Source: Lachnospiraceae bacterium
Lineage (GTDB): Bacteria; Bacillota; Clostridia; Lachnospirales; Lachnospiraceae
Reading direction: 5' to 3'
DNA: 37,842 nt
Assembly: GCA_014804355.1 (NCBI GenBank)
Contig: JAAUZY010000030.1
Span: 10,800 to 48,641, forward strand
Part shown: positions 8,205 through 16,011 of the stretch, piece by piece
How the letters are laid out: each line of letters starts with the position of its first letter
Numbering within the stretch: the first letter of the stretch is position 1
Program-made: the position numbers and the translations under genes
The notes under the pieces: generated by a model
Databases searched by the model: none
What the model was told of the DNA's origin: nothing
What the model saw: only the letters and a program-made list of their open reading frames with translations

Positions 8205-8255
8205 GTTTTACTTTTACAGGAAAGTGTTCGAGCAGTCGGCTTTTGGAGGTGGACT

Positions 8256-8483
8256 ATGAAGGAATTGGTTGAAGTAATCGCAAAAGCTCTTGTGGAAAAC
8301 CCGGACGAGGTTGTTGTAACGGAGAAAGAAGAAGGCAGGAACATTACCGTAGAGCTTCATGTTGCAGCGTCCGATATGGGCAAGGTGATCGGCAAACAGG
8401 GGCGCATCGCTAAGGCGATCCGTTCTGTTGTGAAAGCGGCATCATCTAAAGACAATAAGAGAGTAGATGTAGAAATTATCTGA
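8256..8483 (+). CDS. khpA: KH-domain RNA-binding protein KhpA (YlqC)
   Basis: 75 residues forming a single KH domain with the RNA-binding loop GKQG (46-49) in MGKVIGKQGRIAKAIRSVVKAAS. KhpA pairs with KhpB in Bacillota and binds many small and messenger RNAs, affecting cell division and envelope growth. GGAGGTG precedes ATG 8256. Its position between rpsP and rimM is conserved in the phylum. Followed after 4 bases by a hairpin at 8488-8517. Confidence 0.93.
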   Translation: MKELVEVIAKALVENPDEVVVTEKEEGRNITVELHVAASDMGKVIGKQGRIAKAIRSVVKAASSKDNKRVDVEII

Positions 8484-8487
8484 TGAG

Positions 8488-8517
8488 ACAGCCTCATGGA
8501 GCAATCTGTGAGGCTGT
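8488..8517 (+). other. Hairpin between khpA and rimM
   Basis: A perfect 9-bp stem (8488-8496 with 8509-8517) with a 12-base loop, just after the khpA stop. No T run follows, so it is more likely an RNA processing or stability element, or an attenuator, than a terminator. The rest of the khpA-rimM gap (8518-8649) shows no further clear signal. Confidence 0.45.
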
Positions 8518-8649
8518 TGATATATCTGTATCTGATATGGCAGGATAAAATGTCAGATGACAGTCATAAGAGATTTTCCGGCAGGTTACGAGAGTATGAC
8601 AGATTAGTGATAATGTCTGCCGGTGAAAGAGAAAGGCGTGGATATAAAT

Positions 8650-9156
8650 ATGATATCGGAATTGCAGGTTGGCGTTATCACGCAGACACATGGTATTAAA
8701 GGCGAGGTAAAGGTTTTTCCCACGACAGACGATGCCTCCAGATTCAAGAAACTGAAAGAGGTGATCATGGACACCGGCAGGGAGCGGATTACCATGGAGA
8801 TTGAGGGTGTGAAGTTTTTCAAGCAGTATGCTATCGTGAAATTTAAGGGATATGATTCCATCAATGATATTGAGAAATACAAGCGTGCTAAGCTCTATGT
8901 CACGAGAGATCATGCGGTGAAGCTGCAAAAGGACGAATATTTTATCGCAGATCTGGTCGGTCTGAATGTAGTGACGGACGAGGGAGAGCCGTTTGGTAAG
9001 ATGAAAGATGTGTTGGCAACCGGAGCCAATGACGTTTACGTGGTGGAACGGGAGGATGGAACAGAAGTTTTGCTACCGGCGATCAGGGAGTGCGTGAAAG
9101 CTGTTGATATGGAACAGGGGCAGATCACAGTGCATATCATGGCTGGGCTGATATAG
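8650..9156 (+). CDS. rimM: Ribosome maturation factor RimM
   Basis: About 168 residues. The N-terminal RimM barrel begins LQVGVITQTHGIKGEVKVFPTTDDASRF, a family hallmark, and the C-terminal PRC-like barrel carries DLVGLNVVTDEGEPFGKMKDVLATGANDVYVV and LLPAIRECVKAVD. RimM helps mature the 3' domain of 16S rRNA in the 30S subunit, binding S19. Start is uncertain: ATG 8650 (MISELQVG) fits the family start, but AAAGG at 8630-8634 is 15 bases away; in-frame GTG 8638 and GTG 8623 are alternatives. Lies 57 bases before trmD. Confidence 0.93.
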   Translation: MISELQVGVITQTHGIKGEVKVFPTTDDASRFKKLKEVIMDTGRERITMEIEGVKFFKQYAIVKFKGYDSINDIEKYKRAKLYVTRDHAVKLQKDEYFIADLVGLNVVTDEGEPFGKMKDVLATGANDVYVVEREDGTEVLLPAIRECVKAVDMEQGQITVHIMAGLI

Positions 9157-9213
9157 CAGTACCCTGATGATTTCATAGGTACATTTGCTGACGATATAAA
9201 GGAATCAGGAATT

Positions 9214-10017
9214 ATGATGAATTTTCATATTTTGACGCTATTTCCGGAGATGGTGCTGCAGGGACTGCACACCAGTATTATCGGAAGAGCAGCGGAAAAA
9301 GGATATATTTCCATAGAGGCGGTCAATATCCGTGATTATACACTGGACAAGCATGGTAAAGTGGATGATTATACCTATGGCGGCGGTGCGGGTATGCTCA
9401 TGCAGGCACAGCCGGTATATGACGCATATACAGCGGTTCTGGATAAGATTGCAGAAAGAAAAAGCCGTGTCGGGGAAATGGTCTGTGATGATAAAATGCC
9501 GCATGAACAGGTGACAGGCAGCGGTATAGAAGAACAAAAGAGAACACGAGTCATATATGTATCTCCGCAGGGAAGGACATTTCACCAGAAGTTAGCGCAG
9601 GAGTTATCACGGGAGGAAGATCTGATCTTTCTGTGCGGGCATTATGAGGGCGTCGATGAGCGCGTGTTGGAAGAGATCGTGACTGATGAAATATCTGTTG
9701 GCGATTATGTGCTTACCGGCGGGGAACTGCCTGCCATGGTGATGGTGGATGCCATCGCAAGACTGGTGCCTGGCGTGCTTCATAATGCCGATTCTTCGGT
9801 GACGGAGTCCTTCCACGACGGTCTGCTTGAATATCCCCAATACTCCAGACCGGAGATATGGCATGATAAGAGAGTGCCGCAGGTATTGTTAAGCGGTGAT
9901 CATGCCAAGGTGGAAGCATGGCGGCTGGAACAGTCGATCATGCGGACGAAACAGCGCAGGCCGGATCTGTATGAAACATATCAAAAGAAATATGGGAAGA
10001 ACGAGAAAATTTTGTAG
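9214..10017 (+). CDS. trmD: tRNA (guanine-N1)-methyltransferase TrmD
   Basis: 267 residues; methylates G37 of tRNAs reading CNN codons using S-adenosylmethionine, protecting the reading frame. Seen in order: FHILTLFPEMV, YTYGGGAGMLMQ, VIYVSPQGRTFHQ, LIFLCGHYEGVDERV (knot), EISVGDYVLTGGELPAMVMVDAIARLVPGVL (SAM-binding trefoil knot), ESFHDGLLEYPQYSRP. It is about 20 residues longer than the usual 240-250; the extra residues form a charged insertion at about 82-115 before VIYVSPQG. ATG 9214 and ATG 9217 are both possible; AAGGA (9199-9203) favours the first, AGGA (9207-9210) the second. Confidence 0.96.
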   Translation: MMNFHILTLFPEMVLQGLHTSIIGRAAEKGYISIEAVNIRDYTLDKHGKVDDYTYGGGAGMLMQAQPVYDAYTAVLDKIAERKSRVGEMVCDDKMPHEQVTGSGIEEQKRTRVIYVSPQGRTFHQKLAQELSREEDLIFLCGHYEGVDERVLEEIVTDEISVGDYVLTGGELPAMVMVDAIARLVPGVLHNADSSVTESFHDGLLEYPQYSRPEIWHDKRVPQVLLSGDHAKVEAWRLEQSIMRTKQRRPDLYETYQKKYGKNEKIL

Positions 10018-10067
10018 TGAAATTGTGTTGTAAATATGCAGAAATATGCACCAAATGCAAAAACCGC

Positions 10068-10096
10068 TTGCAATTCATCGTGTTTTATGCTAAGTT
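10068..10096 (+). promoter_or_regulatory. Predicted promoter upstream of rplS
   Basis: TTGCAA (10068-10073), 17-base spacer, TAAGTT (10091-10096) preceded by TGC, an extended -10 arrangement. Transcription would start near 10103, giving a leader of about 70 bases before rplS. Confidence 0.45.
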
Positions 10097-10102
10097 ATTA
10101 AT

Positions 10103-10165
10103 GTTGCGAAGAAAGATGGTCCTCTGTTACAGAATGTATTAAGAACATCCATATATTTTAGGAGG
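10103..10165 (+). promoter_or_regulatory. Candidate L19-type leader RNA before rplS
   Basis: The 70-base leader between the predicted start of transcription and AGGAGG (10160-10165) contains short nested pairings: ATGG with CCAT near its ends, a TCTG/CAGA mini-hairpin and an ATGT/ACAT hairpin. An autoregulatory L19 leader is known upstream of rplS in Bacillota; I assign this by position and fold, not by a covariance match. Confidence 0.35.
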
Positions 10166-10171
10166 CAGATT

Positions 10172-10519
10172 ATGAACGAGATTATCAGAGAAATTGAAGC
10201 AGAACAGTTGAAGGAAACAGTCGATGATTTTAACGTAGGTGATACTGTTAAAGTATACGGTAAGATCAAGGAAGGAAACCGTGAGAGAATACAGGTTTTC
10301 GAGGGAACGGTGCTTAAGATACAGGGCGGAAGCAACAGAGCGACTTTCACCGTAAGAAAAGTATCTAACGGTGTCGGTGTTGAGAAGACATGGCCGATGC
10401 ACTCCCCCAACGTGGAGAAAGTGGAAGTAGTAAGAAGAGGTAAAGTAAGACGTGCGAAACTGAACTACTTGAGAGACCGTGTCGGCAAGAGAGCGAAGGT
10501 AAAAGAGTTAGTCAGATAA
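10172..10519 (+). CDS. rplS: 50S ribosomal protein L19
   Basis: 115 residues, standard length for bL19. Family motifs: [50 protein letters not shown], and the end [25 protein letters not shown]. It sits at the 30S-50S interface next to L14. AGGAGG with a 6-base gap precedes ATG 10172. A terminator follows directly (10534-10571), so rplS closes the ribosomal transcription unit. Confidence 0.97.
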   Translation: MNEIIREIEAEQLKETVDDFNVGDTVKVYGKIKEGNRERIQVFEGTVLKIQGGSNRATFTVRKVSNGVGVEKTWPMHSPNVEKVEVVRRGKVRRAKLNYLRDRVGKRAKVKELVR

Positions 10520-10533
10520 TCTGAGAAATCATG

Positions 10534-10571
10534 AACAGATACCTTGAAGGAATTTGAGGTATCTGTTTTTT
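10534..10571 (+). terminator. Rho-independent terminator after rplS
   Basis: An 11-bp perfect stem (10534-10544 with 10557-10567; an extra T-G pair is possible inside) closes a loop of about 10 to 12 bases and ends in TTTT (10568-10571). Confidence 0.85.
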
Positions 10572-10580
10572 GATGGAAGA

Positions 10581-10609
10581 TTGCTTTTAGGTTTCGATAT
10601 TGGTATAAT
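10581..10609 (+). promoter_or_regulatory. Predicted sigma-A promoter for the lepB-rbgA-lepB-rnhB unit
   Basis: TTGCTT (10581-10586), 17-base spacer, perfect TATAAT (10604-10609) preceded by TGG (extended -10). It starts 10 bases after the rplS terminator. The predicted start of transcription at about 10616 excludes a coding start there and supports GTG 10649. Confidence 0.8.
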
Positions 10610-10648
10610 ACGAAAGTGGCAGATACAAAACAAAAAGAGGAACGATCG

Positions 10649-11233
10649 GTGGCGAGAAAAAAAGGACTGACCTTTTATCAGAAAAAAAAGAAATTAAATC
10701 CGACAGTGATCAAAGATATTTTTGAGGTGATCGTGGGCGGAATGATTGCCGTCTTTCTTGCATTTGTGATCGTGTTTTCAGTCGGCATGCGAACAAGTGT
10801 AATAGGTGATTCCATGGAACCGGTTCTGTCTAACGGGCAGGAGATCTTGATGAACAGAGTGATATACAGACTTTCATCACCTAAGCGCGGAGATGTAGTC
10901 GTATTTTTACCGAACGGGAACCAGAACTCTCATTATTATGTCAAGAGGGTGGTAGGACTGCCGGGAGAGACGATTCAGATACAGGAAGGAAATGTGTATA
11001 TTAACGGTGTCCTGCTGGAAGAAGACGAAGAGTTCAGCAAGATGATCGATGCGGGGATTGCGCGGAATGAACTGGAGCTTGCCACGGACGAGTTCTTTGT
11101 GCTGGGAGATAACCGCAACAGCAGTGAGGACAGTCGTTCTGGCAATATCGGTGCGGTTAAGAAGGACACGATCATCGGGAAGGCGTGGTTTCATATGGCG
11201 TCGGAACAGGAGAGTATGGGGCTGATTAAATAG
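10649..11233 (+). CDS. lepB: Type I signal peptidase (first of two)
   Basis: About 194 residues with one N-terminal membrane helix (27-46) and the catalytic domain outside. Catalytic Ser55 is in GDSMEPVL and Lys99 in YYVKRVVGLPGE, followed by GDNRNSSEDSR, the conserved box E. It removes signal peptides from Sec and Tat exported proteins. GTG 10649 is preferred because AGAGG (10636-10640) is 8 bases upstream; in-frame GTG 10616 falls at the predicted start of transcription and has no binding site. A close relative of the second signal peptidase at 12179. The N-terminal KKKKK stretch at about 12-16 sets the inside-positive orientation. Confidence 0.93.
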   Translation: MARKKGLTFYQKKKKLNPTVIKDIFEVIVGGMIAVFLAFVIVFSVGMRTSVIGDSMEPVLSNGQEILMNRVIYRLSSPKRGDVVVFLPNGNQNSHYYVKRVVGLPGETIQIQEGNVYINGVLLEEDEEFSKMIDAGIARNELELATDEFFVLGDNRNSSEDSRSGNIGAVKKDTIIGKAWFHMASEQESMGLIK

Positions 11234-11256
11234 CCTGCGGAAGGTTTGGGTGACAG

Positions 11257-12120
11257 ATGAATTATCAGTGGTATCCGGGTCATATGACCAAGGCAAAGCG
11301 AATGATGCAGGAAAACATCGGATTGATTGATCTGGTGATAGAGTTAGTCGATGCGAGGATTCCGCTCAGCAGCCGTAATCCGGACATAGATGAGTTGGGG
11401 AAGAATAAATACCGATTGATTCTGCTCAATAAGTCCGATCTGGCCGATGCGGGAGCAAACCGGCTGTGGATGGAATATTTTAAAAAGAAAGGTTTTCATG
11501 TGCTGGAGATCAATGCCAGAAGCGGGCAGGGGATGAAATCGATCCAGGGGGTCGTTCGGGAAGCCTGCAGGGAGAAGATTGAGCGGGACAGAAAGCGCGG
11601 GATCAAGAATAGACCCATCAGAGCCATCGTTGTGGGGATTCCGAATGTCGGTAAGTCTACATTCATTAATTCTTTTGCCGGCAAGGCATGCACTAAGACA
11701 GGCAATAAACCCGGTGTCACGAAGGGTAAGCAGTGGATCCGTATGAACAGGGAACTGGAACTTCTGGATACGCCCGGTATCCTCTGGCCGAAATTTGAGA
11801 GCGAGGAGGTCGGCAGAAATCTTGCGTTGATCGGATCTATGAATGATGAGATTCTGCAGATGACGGAGCTGGCCGCAGATCTGATCGCTTATCTGTTAAA
11901 ATATTACAGAACGGAGCTGGCGGAGAGATACAGCATGGAAGATATGGATGACATGACTACGCCGCTCATGGTGCTGACACATGTCTGCGAGATGCGCAAA
12001 TGTTATAAAAAAGGGCAGGAGGCGGATTATGAGAAGGCTTCCGCCATTGTGATGGATGATTTCAGAAGCGGCAGGATCGGCAGGATCACATTGGAGCTGC
12101 CGGCGGAAGATATGAGCTAA
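11257..12120 (+). CDS. rbgA: Ribosome biogenesis GTPase RbgA (YlqF)
   Basis: 287 residues; a circularly permuted GTPase that acts late in 50S assembly, promoting incorporation of L16, L27 and neighbours. Motif order is the permuted one: N-terminal WYPGHMTKAKR, DAR (32-34), G4 NKSD (58-61), G5-like NARSGQG, G1 GIPNVGKST (127-135), G2 GVTKG, G3 DTPGILWPK (from 171), then the C-terminal ANTAR-like helical domain. Located 23 bases after the first signal peptidase. Placement beside rplS and rnhB matches B. subtilis rplS-rbgA-rnhB. Confidence 0.96.
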   Translation: MNYQWYPGHMTKAKRMMQENIGLIDLVIELVDARIPLSSRNPDIDELGKNKYRLILLNKSDLADAGANRLWMEYFKKKGFHVLEINARSGQGMKSIQGVVREACREKIERDRKRGIKNRPIRAIVVGIPNVGKSTFINSFAGKACTKTGNKPGVTKGKQWIRMNRELELLDTPGILWPKFESEEVGRNLALIGSMNDEILQMTELAADLIAYLLKYYRTELAERYSMEDMDDMTTPLMVLTHVCEMRKCYKKGQEADYEKASAIVMDDFRSGRIGRITLELPAEDMS

Positions 12121-12178
12121 GCTGCGGCGGTATGGTTCGAAGAAGACAGAATGTAGATGGAATTGAGGAATAGATGGA

Positions 12179-12718
12179 ATGAAGAAGGTATTAAAAGAAA
12201 TCTTGAGCACCAGTTTATACATATTATTTGTTCTGTGCGCTGTCTATCTGGTGATTCATTTTGTGGGACAGAGGACGCAGGTACTTGGGAGCTCTATGGA
12301 GCCGAAGTTAAGCAGCGAAGATAATCTGATCGTTGATAAGATCAGCTATCGGTTCCATGAGCCGGAACGTTTTGATATTATCGTATTTCCTTTCCGTTAT
12401 GAGGAGAATGTTTTCTATATCAAGAGGATCATCGGACTGCCGGGGGAGACAGTGCAGATCGATGAGGAGGGGAATATTCTGATTGACGGTGAAGTGCTGA
12501 ATGAGGGATATGGAAAGGAAGTCATACAGAATCCGGGAAGAGCCTATGAAGAAATAACACTCGGCGATGACGAATACTTCGTTATGGGAGATAATCGGAA
12601 TAACAGTACAGACAGCAGAGATCCTTCGGTAAGCAATATCACGCGGGATGAGATCGTGGGAAGAGCGTGGCTGCGCATCTGGCCTTTTAGTAAATTTGGT
12701 TTGATCAAACACAGGTAG
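12179..12718 (+). CDS. lepB: Type I signal peptidase (second)
   Basis: 179 residues with one N-terminal helix (about 10-28). Ser39 in LGSSMEPKL and Lys82 in FYIKRIIGLPGE are the catalytic dyad, and GDNRNNSTDSRDPS is the conserved C-terminal box. GAGGA lies 9 bases before ATG 12179. Both dyad residues are intact, so it should be active. It differs clearly from the copy at 10649 (shorter, without the Lys-rich N-terminal extension), so this is an old duplication rather than a recent one. Confidence 0.93.
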   Translation: MKKVLKEILSTSLYILFVLCAVYLVIHFVGQRTQVLGSSMEPKLSSEDNLIVDKISYRFHEPERFDIIVFPFRYEENVFYIKRIIGLPGETVQIDEEGNILIDGEVLNEGYGKEVIQNPGRAYEEITLGDDEYFVMGDNRNNSTDSRDPSVSNITRDEIVGRAWLRIWPFSKFGLIKHR

Positions 12719-12769
12719 CGCCTTTTTTTGTATGTGCGGTACAGAGAAACATTTTAAAGGAGACGTACC

Positions 12770-13546
12770 ATGGCAGAGTCAATCGGAACGATCAGGGAGA
12801 AATTTCAGGCAGCGGCAATTGAAGAGCTGCCTGCTTTGTTTCTACAGTATGAACAGGATGAAAGAGCAGGTGTGCGCGCCGTTCTGGAGAAGGGCAGGAA
12901 AAAGTTCAGTGCCTATGAAGCAGAAATAGCACGGTGTGAGAAGCTCTGGCAATATGAGAGAGAGTATGCGTCCTATGCGCATATATGCGGGATTGATGAG
13001 GTCGGACGCGGGCCTTTGGCGGGACCGGTGGTCGCAGGCGCGGTGATTTTTCCGAAAGATTGTAATATTTTATATATCAATGATTCCAAGAAACTGTCCG
13101 AAAAAAAGAGAGAGGAACTTTATGATGTGATCATGGAACGGGCGGTGGCGGTGGGACTCGGATACAGCACACCGGAACGGATTGATGAGATCAATATTCT
13201 GCAGGCAACTTATGAGGCAATGCGTCAGGCGATTGCCAATTTACAAGTTGCACCGGATCTTCTGTTAAATGATGCCGTCACAATTCCGCAGGTAGATATC
13301 AGGCAGGTGCCGATCATCAAGGGCGATGCCAAGAGTATCTCTATCGGTGCGGCAAGTATTATGGCGAAGGTTACGAGAGACCGCCTCATGGTACAGTATG
13401 ACGAGGTATACCCGGAATACGGTTTCGCATCCAACAAGGGTTACGGTGCGCAGACGCATATTGAGGCACTTAAGAAATACGGACCCTGTCCGATCCACAG
13501 AAGATCGTTCATCACTCATTTTTGTGAAAAAGAGGGATTAAATTGA
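12770..13546 (+). CDS. rnhB: Ribonuclease HII
   Basis: 258 residues. The RNase HII core starts at about 72: GIDEVGRGPLAGPVVAGAVI with D76 and E77 of the active site, NDSKKLS, LLLNDAVTI with D169, then ASIMAKVTRDR and the end of the core YGFASNKGYGAQTHI. It nicks RNA-DNA hybrids and removes single ribonucleotides from DNA. The first 70 residues form an N-terminal substrate-recognition extension, as in B. subtilis RnhB. AAAGGAG is well spaced from ATG 12770. Its stop overlaps the TTG start of the next gene. Confidence 0.95.
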   Translation: MAESIGTIREKFQAAAIEELPALFLQYEQDERAGVRAVLEKGRKKFSAYEAEIARCEKLWQYEREYASYAHICGIDEVGRGPLAGPVVAGAVIFPKDCNILYINDSKKLSEKKREELYDVIMERAVAVGLGYSTPERIDEINILQATYEAMRQAIANLQVAPDLLLNDAVTIPQVDIRQVPIIKGDAKSISIGAASIMAKVTRDRLMVQYDEVYPEYGFASNKGYGAQTHIEALKKYGPCPIHRRSFITHFCEKEGLN

Positions 13547-15267
13547 ATCTGGGAAATATTTTTAAACGGGACAATCAGAATATTAAGGCAAACGATACGG
13601 TGAAAGTGACGGAACCTATGTCCAAGGGCGAGAGAGCTTACCGGGTACAGAGCGAGATCAGAAATCTGACGCCTGGTCAGACAATACAGGGTTCGGTGGT
13701 GAGCCGGGACGGGACGGCGGTACAAATTGCTCTCAGACAGGATCTGCTGATCAATGCACGAATCGATCAAAGTATCAGTCTTGCATTGGGACAGAGCCTG
13801 AGCTTCGAGGTGAAGGCAAATAACGGGTCGATCCTGTCACTTACACCGTTGTATGCCAATATGGCAAATGAGGCAACTGTTCTGCGGGCTTTGAATGCCG
13901 CAGGATTTCCGGATACCGCCAATAATGTGGAGATGGTGGCCATCATGATGAAGGAGGGCATGCCGATTGATCGGGAGTCCTTAGCGAATATCAGCAGACT
14001 CCTCATGGAATTTCCGAGACAGGATCCGGAGACGCTCATACAGATGACCAGACTCGGAGTGCCGATTACGGAGGCAAATATCGAGCAGTTCGAGTTGTAT
14101 CGGAGTGTCAATCACCAACTGCTTGGCAGTGGTGAAGCGATCATAAGTGAACTGCCCAATGTATTTCAGGAATTAATGAGTGAGGGCAGGACACAGCAGG
14201 CATATGCATTCTATGAGAATGTGCTGGATATCTTCACAGGCGAAGAGACGGAAGGTGTTGTTGTTCAGAAGGGTGAAGGACAGGAGGATCCGGCGAACGG
14301 TCCTCAGAACGTCGAAGGTGAGCAGGGAAACGAGGCGGCGCAGGTGAAAGACAGTGTCAGCGGAAGCATGAGTGAGACTGTCATCAATATGGCGGAGAAC
14401 GAAGCGGAAGCAGCGGGTGCCGATACGGAGCAGGGCAGAACTGCCGTGCTTACGCCGAGACAGTGGAATACGATCGGGAATCTGCTTAAGGAACTGGATG
14501 TGCCGGAACATACGGTAGAGCAAATCAAAAACGGGGAACTGTCGCCTAAGGAGGTACTGTCTCTGATCCGGGAATTGATACCAAAAGGCGGTGCGGGCGA
14601 ACTGCATGACCGCATGATGGAGAGACTGTTAGGAGGCAGAGAGTTCGAAAGTCTGTTGAAGGCACAGGTGGAGAGTCAGTGGACGATCAAGCCGGAAAAT
14701 GTAGCCGATCCGCATAAGATGGAGCAGCTTTATGAGAGAATCAGGGAGCAGAGTACGCGGCTGCATGAGGCGCTACAGGCGGCGGATAAGGCGGATATGC
14801 CGGTGGATAAGAGTGTCCAGAATCTGCAGAGCAACGTAGATTTTATGAATCAACTCAATCATATGTTTACTTATATTCAACTGCCGCTCAAGATGGCGGG
14901 AGGTCAGGCACATGGGGATCTCTATGTCTACACAAATAAGAAGAATCTTGCAGCGAAGGACGGCAATGTCAGCGCACTTTTACATCTGGATATGCAGCAT
15001 CTTGGTGCAGTGGATGTTTATGTTGCCATGCAGCAGAATCGTGTGAGTACGAATTTTACGTTACAGGATGAGAACGCGCTGGATCTTATTGAGCAGCATA
15101 TCTCCCTGTTGGATGAAAGGCTTGCCGGAAGAGGATACGACCTGAAGGCACAGTTTCAGATGAAAGAAGAGGACGAAGAACAGGATGGCGGAATTATGCA
15201 GACGATCCTGAATCAAAGTAAAAATATTTCAGTGCTCAGCAGGACGTCCTTTGATATGAGAGCTTAG
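13543..15267 (+). CDS. ylqG: YlqG-like protein with FliK (flagellar hook-length control)-like C-terminus
   Basis: 574 residues starting at TTG 13543, which overlaps the rnhB stop (TTGA) and has AGAGGG 6 bases upstream, so translation is probably coupled. Residues 1-105 form a small beta-rich domain (GQTIQGSVVSRDGTAVQIALRQ). Residues about 115-230 are helical; 235-305 are low-complexity, rich in Glu, Gly, Asn. The C-terminal 130 residues (GDLYVYTNKKNL, LHLDMQHLGAVDVYVAMQQNRVSTNF, LLDERLAGRGYDLKAQF) resemble the substrate-switch domain of FliK. The same pairing downstream of rnhB exists in B. subtilis (ylqG-ylqH). No other flagellar gene is in the window. Function is unproven; the FliK link is by fold pattern. 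Confidence 0.75.
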   Translation: MNLGNIFKRDNQNIKANDTVKVTEPMSKGERAYRVQSEIRNLTPGQTIQGSVVSRDGTAVQIALRQDLLINARIDQSISLALGQSLSFEVKANNGSILSLTPLYANMANEATVLRALNAAGFPDTANNVEMVAIMMKEGMPIDRESLANISRLLMEFPRQDPETLIQMTRLGVPITEANIEQFELYRSVNHQLLGSGEAIISELPNVFQELMSEGRTQQAYAFYENVLDIFTGEETEGVVVQKGEGQEDPANGPQNVEGEQGNEAAQVKDSVSGSMSETVINMAENEAEAAGADTEQGRTAVLTPRQWNTIGNLLKELDVPEHTVEQIKNGELSPKEVLSLIRELIPKGGAGELHDRMMERLLGGREFESLLKAQVESQWTIKPENVADPHKMEQLYERIREQSTRLHEALQAADKADMPVDKSVQNLQSNVDFMNQLNHMFTYIQLPLKMAGGQAHGDLYVYTNKKNLAAKDGNVSALLHLDMQHLGAVDVYVAMQQNRVSTNFTLQDENALDLIEQHISLLDERLAGRGYDLKAQFQMKEEDEEQDGGIMQTILNQSKNISVLSRTSFDMRA

Positions 15268-15283
15268 ATAGAGGTGAACAGCA

Positions 15284-15571
15284 GTGGCGAAGGAAGAGAA
15301 TAAGAAACCGAAACAGGCGATTGCTTTGGAATATGATCCTTCTGATGAGGCACCGCGTGTCATAGCTTCCGGAAGAGGGGCGTTGGCGGAGCGTATCATA
15401 GAGAAAGCGAAAGAAGCCGATGTACCGGTACACCGCGATGACAAGCTGGCGGATACACTGTCACGTCTGGAGATCGGCGATATGATTCCGCCGGAGCTGT
15501 ATGAGGTTGTGGCGGAGATACTTATCTTTGTAGATTCCATGGATAAGATAAAGGCGAAGCTGGCGAAGTGA
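15284..15571 (+). CDS. ylqH: FlhB C-terminal-domain-like protein (YlqH/FlhX type)
   Basis: 95 residues starting at GTG 15284 with GAGGTG 7 bases upstream. From residue 10 it matches the cytoplasmic FlhB domain just after the autocleavage site: QAIALEYDPSDEAPRVIASGRG, then IIEKAKEADVPVHRDDKLADTLSRLEIGDMIPPELYEVVAEIL. The autocleaved NPTH tetrapeptide and the membrane domain are absent, as in FlhX/YlqH proteins, which can stand in for the FlhB C-terminal fragment. It follows ylqG by 16 bases, keeping the FliK-FlhB partnership as free-standing proteins. Confidence 0.88.
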   Translation: MAKEENKKPKQAIALEYDPSDEAPRVIASGRGALAERIIEKAKEADVPVHRDDKLADTLSRLEIGDMIPPELYEVVAEILIFVDSMDKIKAKLAK

Positions 15572-15602
15572 TTGTAAGCGTAGAATTTATGAGGGTGTAT
15601 AG

Positions 15603-15986
15603 ATGAGCAATTTAGAACCGGCAAGACAGATGAACAATAGAGCAAAAGGGGCACAGAAGGAAGAACAGGTCTGTGCCTATTTAATGTCCGAAGGTGTCAG
15701 GATCACAGAGCGGAATTTTCGGTGCAGACAGGGGGAAATTGACATCATCGGGTATGACGGAGAGTATCTGGTTTTTTTCGAGGTAAAATACAGAAGCAGT
15801 AGAGGGAAGGGCAGTGCGGCCGAGGCAGTTGGTCCTGCCAAGCAGCGAAGGATATGCAGGGTGGCGGATTATTACCGCGTCGTGCATCACTGCGGAGCAA
15901 ACACACCGATTCGGTTCGATGTGGTAGCCATTGACGGAGACAGACTCTCATGGATCAAGAACGCTTTCTATTATGTGACAAGATGA
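15603..15986 (+). CDS. yraN: YraN/UPF0102 family endonuclease-fold protein
   Basis: 127 residues of the UPF0102 family with a PD-(D/E)XK nuclease core: GAQKEEQVCAYL at the start, GEIDIIG with E45 and D47, and FFEVKYRSS with E60 and K62. The catalytic set is complete. The biological substrate is not established. GAGGG lies 8 bases before ATG 15603. The gene typically follows rnhB in many bacteria, matching its place here. Confidence 0.92.
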   Translation: MSNLEPARQMNNRAKGAQKEEQVCAYLMSEGVRITERNFRCRQGEIDIIGYDGEYLVFFEVKYRSSRGKGSAAEAVGPAKQRRICRVADYYRVVHHCGANTPIRFDVVAIDGDRLSWIKNAFYYVTR

Positions 15987-16011
15987 TATGTCAGCAGCAG
16001 GAGTGAGGAAT

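Noticed and set aside
12698..12727. Palindrome GTTTGATCAAAC and a T run after the second signal peptidase gene
   Set aside because: The palindrome has no loop and lies inside the coding sequence, and only a 4-bp stem precedes the T run, so it is not a convincing terminator.
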